NCBI GenBank assembly: GCA_032718565.1
Contig: JAVGVS010000504.1
Coordinates: forward strand, 62,001-126,000
From: Distichodus sexfasciatus
Taxonomy: Eukaryota > Chordata > Actinopteri > Characiformes > Distichodontidae
Direction: 5' to 3'
Length of the DNA: 64,000 nt
This document shows positions 58,571 to 64,000 of this stretch, in pieces. Every line of letters starts with the position of its first letter. The first letter of the stretch is position 1. Under the pieces are notes generated by a model. The model was not told the origin of the DNA. It ran no database searches and saw only the letters and a list, made by a program, of their open reading frames with translations. The translations under genes were made by a program, and so were the position numbers.

Positions 58571-58787
58571 TGAGTGAGTGATTATTTGTCATTGTGAACA
58601 CACTACAGCACACAGTGCACCACAACCAAATGTGACCTCTGCATTTCACCCATCCGTGAAGGAGCAGTGGCCAACAACAAGGGCAGCGCCCGGGCAGCAG
58701 TGCTTACTGTGATAACTATACCAGTCCTGGAGTTTAAACCAACGACCTTCCGATCATGGGGCTAACGCACTAACCGTTACTGCCCCG
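58571..58787 (-). mobile_element. tRNA-derived SINE, copy 21
   Basis: Reverse copy with an intact tail and head (GTTACTGCCCC). The GGTACC-rich middle is deleted. Confidence 0.87.
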
Positions 58788-59558
58788 TAAACGAGTCAAA
58801 AATGTTATCTGTGATGACCTCAAAGTCAGCTTTACTGTCAAAAATAAAATACCTCTCTTCATCCATGCAGGTAGTTTGATTGTTTCAGCGTACGTGTATA
58901 TGTTTTACCAGAAATTCAGGCGTTATTGTTAAAAATAGTCATTAATACAATATTTAATGGCTTTTCCTTCAGAAGGAAAACAGCACCTCCCTGAATTACT
59001 CCCACACTCAACTTTTATTGCCGAGCCGTCTCGCGTGTGTCAGCGTGCTCACCTTCTGTCAATGTTCAGGAGCTTTCTCTTCCCCGCTTTCTCTCCCTGT
59101 TGTTCTGTTACTAATCACTGGGCTCTGTAATTGGACTGCTGTGTGGACTACAGGCACTTGCGTCAACAGCATTAAAATAAATGAGTCGTGTTCATGTAGA
59201 AAACACAGATTTGGACAAACCGTACGTGCTTCTTGGAAATAAAATCTCATCTCTGTGTGTATGATATGAGACCACGCACGCACGTATGGGAGAGCCTTTG
59301 CACAGAATTTGCAAGAACACCGTGACATGACAGACTAGAGGTCCACCGATATATTGGGCCGATATTTAGCATTTTTTACGATATCGGCCTCGGACAATAT
59401 CAGAGTTTAGTACGCCGATATTCAGGCATTTCAATTGTAACTTGAAAACTTTGTTTTGTTTACAAATTATTAGTCAAGTTCAAATGTTATATATTTATTT
59501 ATTGTTTAGACATTTACAGTTTTATTTGTTATTTCTGTTTATATTTATGTTTAGTCAG

Positions 59559-60415
59559 CAGTGTTGGGTAAGTTACTTTAAAAAAGTAATTAATTACTAA
59601 TTACTTAATCAATGTTGTATTTAAAATACTTATCTAATTACTGTGTCTGAAAAGTAACTTTTCAGACTAAATTTAACTAAATACTTCTTAAAATCCCTAT
59701 AAACCTTGAGTGGACAAACAATAGAAATTAAACTCTTTAAATAATAATAAAAAAAACAAACATATGAGTCAAACATGAAATAGTTTAGACTTTTAGCTTT
59801 CATCTTTATTACATTCTATAAAAAACATTCTATAATAATTAAATTTTTTAGTAAGAAATGTAACCTTCTTTAGGTAAAACATAATTCCTGAATAACAAAA
59901 AAAATATTATTCTGCAACATATCTGAATAACAAAAAAGCTTTACTCGTCTATGCTGCCGTGTCAGGTGTTTCAGTAGATTACTCGTGCTGTTGACAGCGG
60001 CCGATAGTTTTTCCTCTCCAGGACATAGCTTACATATTACTGTAATGTTCTTGTCTGCTTGTTTCAGAAAAGTGACGTGATTAATAAGTGAATATTTCCA
60101 TTTCGTAAAACAGCCACTCGCTTCAGCCGAGTCCGACATCTTCCGCTTTAGAATACGACTATGCAGCAAACTGGCGCGAAATCACGTGCACCTGCACTAC
60201 AACGATTTTAAAGCGGCAGAGTTTACTTTTACCTTTAGAAGATAAATTAATGAAATTAAATAATGATATTCAGCGAGTTTAATTATTTTACAATTTAACG
60301 CAAGTACATTATAAGTAACTGTAATTAGAATACCTAAAAATGAACAGTAATCAGTTACTCTACTTTTTCAGTGGAAAAGTAATTTAATTACAGTAACACG
60401 TTACACCCAACACTG
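59559..60415 (-). mobile_element. hAT transposon relic (inner), TSD TTAGTCAG
   Basis: The 857-base element begins CAGTGTTGGGTAAGTTACTT and ends GTTACACCCAACACTG. It is flanked by exact TTAGTCAG octamers (59551-59558 and 60416-60423) inside the outer MITE. Subterminal regions are packed with AGTAACT/AGTTACT motifs. It keeps a BED-finger exon of its transposase on the minus strand. Confidence 0.9.
59870..60139 (-). pseudogene. hAT transposase BED-finger fragment
   Basis: Reads MSDSAEASGCFTKWKYSL, then CKLCPGEEKL and STSNLLKHLTRQH. This is the CxxC...HxxxxH spacing of a BED-type zinc finger that opens hAT transposases (here H-L-T-R-Q-H). The RNase-H catalytic region is absent, so only the DNA-binding piece remains. 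Confidence 0.85.
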
Positions 60416-60626
60416 TTAGTCAGTGTTAAATAAATGTTAAGTTGAGAAATTTCGTTTATCCTTTGTTATTATTAGTGTGATATTTTACTACACAAACAGA
60501 GGGGAAATGTCTAATTATTGGCCAAAAAAAATATCGGCAGCACATATCGGCCATCGGCTGACTCTGACTTCTAAATATCGGCATCGGCTTTAGAAAAACC
60601 CATATCGGTCGACCTCTATGACAGAC

Positions 60627-60985
60627 CCTCCAGGATTATGTGATGTTGCGATCGCACCTATTAACACAAATCCAGCCAATCCACGCAAATTCATTACTAC
60701 CGTGCAATTTTGACCAATCACCGCAGCTTTTCCACAATTTTTGACCAATCATTGTCATTTCCCGCAAAACATTGAGCCATACGTCTGCAAACTCACTTCC
60801 TTGTTACGTTTAGAAGACGCCAGAAACACGCCTTAAATTTACCTTCAAAAAGAACTAAATGATTAATGGTTAATAAAAATAATAGTGGTTTTGTTCCCAT
60901 TCATTTTAGTTAATTGTTAAAGAATCATTATAAAGCGGAACAAAATCACAAATTGTTCCACAATGTTATTGCAACAAAACGTCTA
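60627..60985. mobile_element. MITE, relative of 47944-48350
   Basis: Begins CCTCCAGGATTATGTGATGT next to GCGATCGCA. It shares TTGACCAATCA, CCTTGTTACGTTTAGAAGAC and TTTGTTCCCATTCATTTTAG with the bloc1s2 intronic element in the opposite orientation. Confidence 0.6.
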
Positions 60986-61051
60986 AAAACACAGCAACGT
61001 GTTGCATTTAAAGCGGTGATGAGTGTTTACAAGGGAATAGGTCACAGAATG

Positions 61052-61303
61052 GGGACAGCTGGTATTGTAACGGTTAGGGGGTTCGCCACGTGATCGGAAG
61101 GTGGCCGAATCCTGAACCCTTAAACGTACCACTGAGGTACTCATGAGCAAGGTACTGTCCCCCGGACACTGCCAAAAAGCTACCCACAGCTCCTTCACGA
61201 ATGGGTCAAATGCAGAGGTCACATTTCGCTGTGGTGCATGGTGGGCTGTGCTGTGTCCACAATGACAAATAATCACTCACTTTTACTTCACTTTCAATAC
61301 CTC
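61052..61303 (+). mobile_element. tRNA-derived SINE, copy 22
   Basis: Near full-length plus copy with head GGGGACAGCTGGTATTGTAA and tail CACTCACTTTTACTTCACTT. Confidence 0.9.
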
Positions 61304-61309
61304 ATGACT

Positions 61310-62380
61310 AGGGTTGGGAGATATGACCTCAAATCACTAGTCCTGTCACCATTAATGTAATGTTTTACCTTGATTACGATTAATGAAGGATTATTTTGGG
61401 TTTGCTTTTTGTTTTTACCCTCGTAGTTCACTGACAAAATGTGCACTGCAAATATATTCAGCTTGTTCTAATGAACTCATTACTTTTTTTATATGTACCA
61501 ACAGAATTTGTACAATATTTAAAATAATTGTTGTGGGATTAGTGCTTCTGAATGTCAGTTTAGATTAATTTTCGATTAATCGCTCAGCTGTACTCATGAC
61601 ACGTTTTTAAGAATGCGCAGCCAAAGCATCAACACTCTTACACACTAAACATCAGGGTTTATACCTAAAAGAGAAGAGGGCAGGAACACACCCGTATGAG
61701 GGTTTGTTTCCAAAACACTTTATTTTCCCTTATGTTTTAAAGCGTCCTGAGTGGTCAGTGCGCATGTCGCATTTATAGTTGACATACAAGTCTAATCGTA
61801 GCTCTTTTATGAAATTGAAGTTGGACAGAAAAATGCTGCCGAAGAAATGTCATGGCACGGTAATGAATTTCTTACATTTGCTGAAACATTTTGTGTCGTC
61901 TTGTGCAAGCTGAGGCAGCTCGTTATGTGGTTGCTTTTAATAATGCAGGCCTTTAAAGTGTGTTTGTTTTGAATATTAGCTTTTAAGACGCTTGAGTTTA
62001 GGATGCAGTGCGATTTGTTTTATTTTTATTTTTGGGAAATATTGCATAGTGGAGTTTGTTTTTCTCCCACAGAAGAAATGCATGCTGTTCATTAGTATGA
62101 GAGCTGTTCGTTGTCCTTAAAAAATTCAGTGTTTTCTGTCTACGTTGTGAGACACAATTAAAGGGACCTCGGTACTTTTGGAAAATGTTGACTAATTTGG
62201 CAAATGCAGACCGATTTTCAAAGTTGTTTTGCTGATATATTTACAATAAATTGTATTGTATTGTCCACCACACTTAAAATGTGCAGCTACAAACCCAAGA
62301 AGTGTTAAAAATTGTCTGCTGTTTGTTGCTTTGTGCCATCGCTGTGTGAAAGGGGAGCATTTTCATCTATTTTTATGACT
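61310..62380. other. no gene recognised
   Basis: Intronic sequence without a supported exon or clear repeat. Confidence 0.4.
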
Positions 62381-62384
62381 TAAG

Positions 62385-62512
62385 TCATAACAGAGATGAT
62401 CACAAGTCATTTTTCCCCCAAGTCAAGTCTCACTTCTTTAAGGGCGAGTCTGAAGTCAAGTCCCGAGGCATTGTCTGTGCGACTTAAGTGCGACTCGAGT
62501 CCCCACCTCTGA
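62385..62512. mobile_element. GACTCGAGTC-type repeat fragment
   Basis: AGTCAAGTCTCACTTC, AAGTCAAGTCCCGAGGCA and GCGACTCGAGTCCCCACCTC resemble one end of a common fish DNA element rich in AAGTC/GACTT motifs. The partner end was not found. Confidence 0.5.
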
Positions 62513-63011
62513 GACATGATATTGGTGATTTTTAATTGACAAAAGTTGGTCATAAATTTGACATTTTATTGTTCACTGTTAAAGATGTTGTGTAACATCA
62601 ATATCATTTGTGATAATTGCCTTCTCACACAAGCTGCTGGTGATGCCGAGGTTCTGGCCAAATCCCCTCCTTTCCATGCTGGTATCCATCCATTTTCCTA
62701 CAGATGCATTATAAAGCTAGTACTGATTCTTGGTTTCTGTCTAGTGTTTTTTCAGTTGAGGCTCGTAGATGATTTCCTGGCTCTTGATGTACCTTTCGAG
62801 CTGGAGATGCGTGTGTTTTGCTGTTGCAGGCCGTGTTGTGTTTGTCTGGTTTTGGGTGTCGCATGTTGCAAGACTCAGAGCTATTAATAGTGCAGAGAGC
62901 AGCACTGATCCCCAGACCCCGGCCTGGTCCAGAGAGGATCGGTACACATAGAAACCAGCTTCACTTACACAACACCGCTCTCTACAAACACCGCTGCACT
63001 GGACTGTACAG

Positions 63012-63012
63012 A

Positions 63013-63040
<28 letters not shown>
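63012..63040. repeat. (CA)n microsatellite
   Basis: Uninterrupted CA run; a second run lies at 63121-63141. Confidence 0.93.
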
Positions 63041-63047
<7 letters not shown>

Positions 63048-63169
63048 CTCTTTATGGAAAAAACATAATGACACTGGTTACCGAACATTTACACTTGGAC
63101 TCTAGCGTTTTTCCACACCAGCACACACACACACACACACAGACATAGCTAGGCAGTTCTGGAAAACTC

Positions 63170-63325
63170 GTAATGTGTAATTGTGAACACAGCACAGCAC
63201 ACAGGACACCAGAATGTAATGTGACCTCTGCATTTGACCCATTCATGAAGGAGCAGCGAGCAGCTTTTAGAGTCCGGGTAGCAGTGCTTGGGGACGGTAC
63301 CTTGCTCATGAAAACTATTTTCCAC
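63170..63325 (-). mobile_element. tRNA-derived SINE, copy 23 (head lost)
   Basis: Reverse copy truncated after GGTACCTTGCTCATGA; the tail is reduced to TGTAATTGTGAACACAGCAC. Confidence 0.83.
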
Positions 63326-63329
63326 AGAC

Positions 63330-64000
63330 AACGTTTTCCTCAAAATTCCATAAAGCTTAACATGTGCTGAGTCAGTGCCGTATATTTGTCTGTACGCAGC
63401 TACCAACTGACAGTTTAATTCAGTTTTAAATTTGTCGAGCGCTTTTTAAAAAAGACATTTTTGACAATCACATACATATAACCAATGTAAATAATAAAGC
63501 AAAGTTCAGCAGTATTTCAGTAGTGTTTGTTGTTAACTCTCACGTCGAGCTGAAGGGTTCTAATAATAAAAATAATATCTATGTTAATGGCTAGAGCGCG
63601 ATCGCCCCCGGTACTGGGGCAGAACAGGAAGGCTTTAAATAGTCGGTAAACATAAACAGACATATGCATGCGGCACATCAACATCACCGATAGAATCTCA
63701 TCTAAAAATCTCAAACAACAAATTCCACCTAAGCATAACACAATTCCAACATCAAACACATAAATAAACACTGCGTAGGTCTACGTGGAAGAAATACGGC
63801 TGTAGAATCTGTACTACTATGGCTAACCATGCATACCGCATATCATATGAAAGCCCAGACTCCGCAGATTACGCAGATAATATGTTTTTGTTTTTTTGGC
63901 GAACATAATTTTATTTTCATGTTGTGCTGTGTTGCATCTTCCTTTATTCTGACCCAGTAAAATTTATGCTTTTCCACAGTAATCTCACAAGTGTTACCTT
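63330..64000. other. no gene recognised
   Basis: End of window, within usp24 intron 1; nothing further recognised. Confidence 0.4.

Larger units (their letters stand above)
59336..60618. mobile_element. hAT-type MITE (outer), TSD TGACAGAC
   Basis: The ends TAGAGGTCCACCGATATATT and ATATCGGTCGACCTCTA are inverted repeats. Exact octamers TGACAGAC flank both sides (59328-59335 and 60619-60626). Without the nested element it is about 420 bases and consists largely of CCGATAT/ATCGGC motifs. It is non-coding. Confidence 0.87.
54500..64000 (+). other. usp24: usp24 intron 1 (partial)
   Basis: From donor GTATGT to the window end. No exon encoding the expected next residues (a KNDENG-like start) was recognised, so the intron is at least 9.5 kb. 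It carries SINEs, MITEs and microsatellites; 55650-58560 shows no recognisable element or exon. Confidence 0.7.

Noticed and set aside
54500..64000. usp24 exon 2 and later exons
   Set aside because: I looked for the expected continuation after the VVDGE end of exon 1 and saw no matching frame with splice sites. The next exon is probably beyond the window.

Overview
The window is vertebrate nuclear DNA, almost certainly from a teleost fish. Genes are sparse and split by introns, and most of the rest is interspersed repeats of fish type: a tRNA-headed SINE, Tc1 relics, hAT, Harbinger and piggyBac-like MITEs, and CA/GT microsatellites. Two genes are secure. I could not fix the species or order by eye.

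1-46 kb: I recognise no host gene here. The stretch is a mosaic of mobile elements. One tRNA-derived SINE family occurs about 23 times across the whole window, in both orientations. A 0.63 kb TA-flanked MITE occurs as two full copies, one truncated copy and one fragment (2.5, 6.1, 18.2, 22.5 kb). There are two Tc1 transposase relics (9.3 and 17.5 kb), Harbinger-like MITEs (17.0 and 26.3 kb), a hAT MITE with an intact 8-bp target duplication (10.4 kb) and a TTAA-flanked piggyBac-like MITE (38.2 kb). Tandem arrays lie at 7.3-8.3, 16.76-16.90, 36.1-36.9 and 39.4-39.8 kb.

46-51.7 kb: the complete coding region of bloc1s2 (subunit 2 of BLOC-1/BORC) lies on the minus strand. It has five coding exons with GT-AG introns, all phase 1, and the spliced product is 179 residues. 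Exons 2-5 sit between the arms of a ~0.72 kb inverted duplication (46177-46895 and 50153-50882). Two MiT/TFE-type E-boxes lie within about 45 bases of its start codon.

51.7-54.2 kb: the intergenic space between two divergent genes contains repeats, a 164-base assembly gap and an LTR-like scrap.

54.2-64 kb: coding exon 1 of usp24 (ubiquitin-specific protease 24) lies on the plus strand. It encodes the N-terminal UBA domain. The rest of the window is its first intron, which includes two nested hAT elements that each keep a perfect 8-bp target duplication. No second usp24 exon was recognised.

bloc1s2 acts in lysosome-related organelle biogenesis and lysosome positioning, and usp24 is a deubiquitinase. 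Nothing in the sequence suggests they form a functional unit beyond head-to-head placement about 2.6 kb apart. I found no CRISPR array, no prokaryote-type operon and no convincing undescribed system. The most unusual features are structural: the inverted duplication around bloc1s2, fold-back SINEs, and a minisatellite that appears to have grown from transposon sequence.
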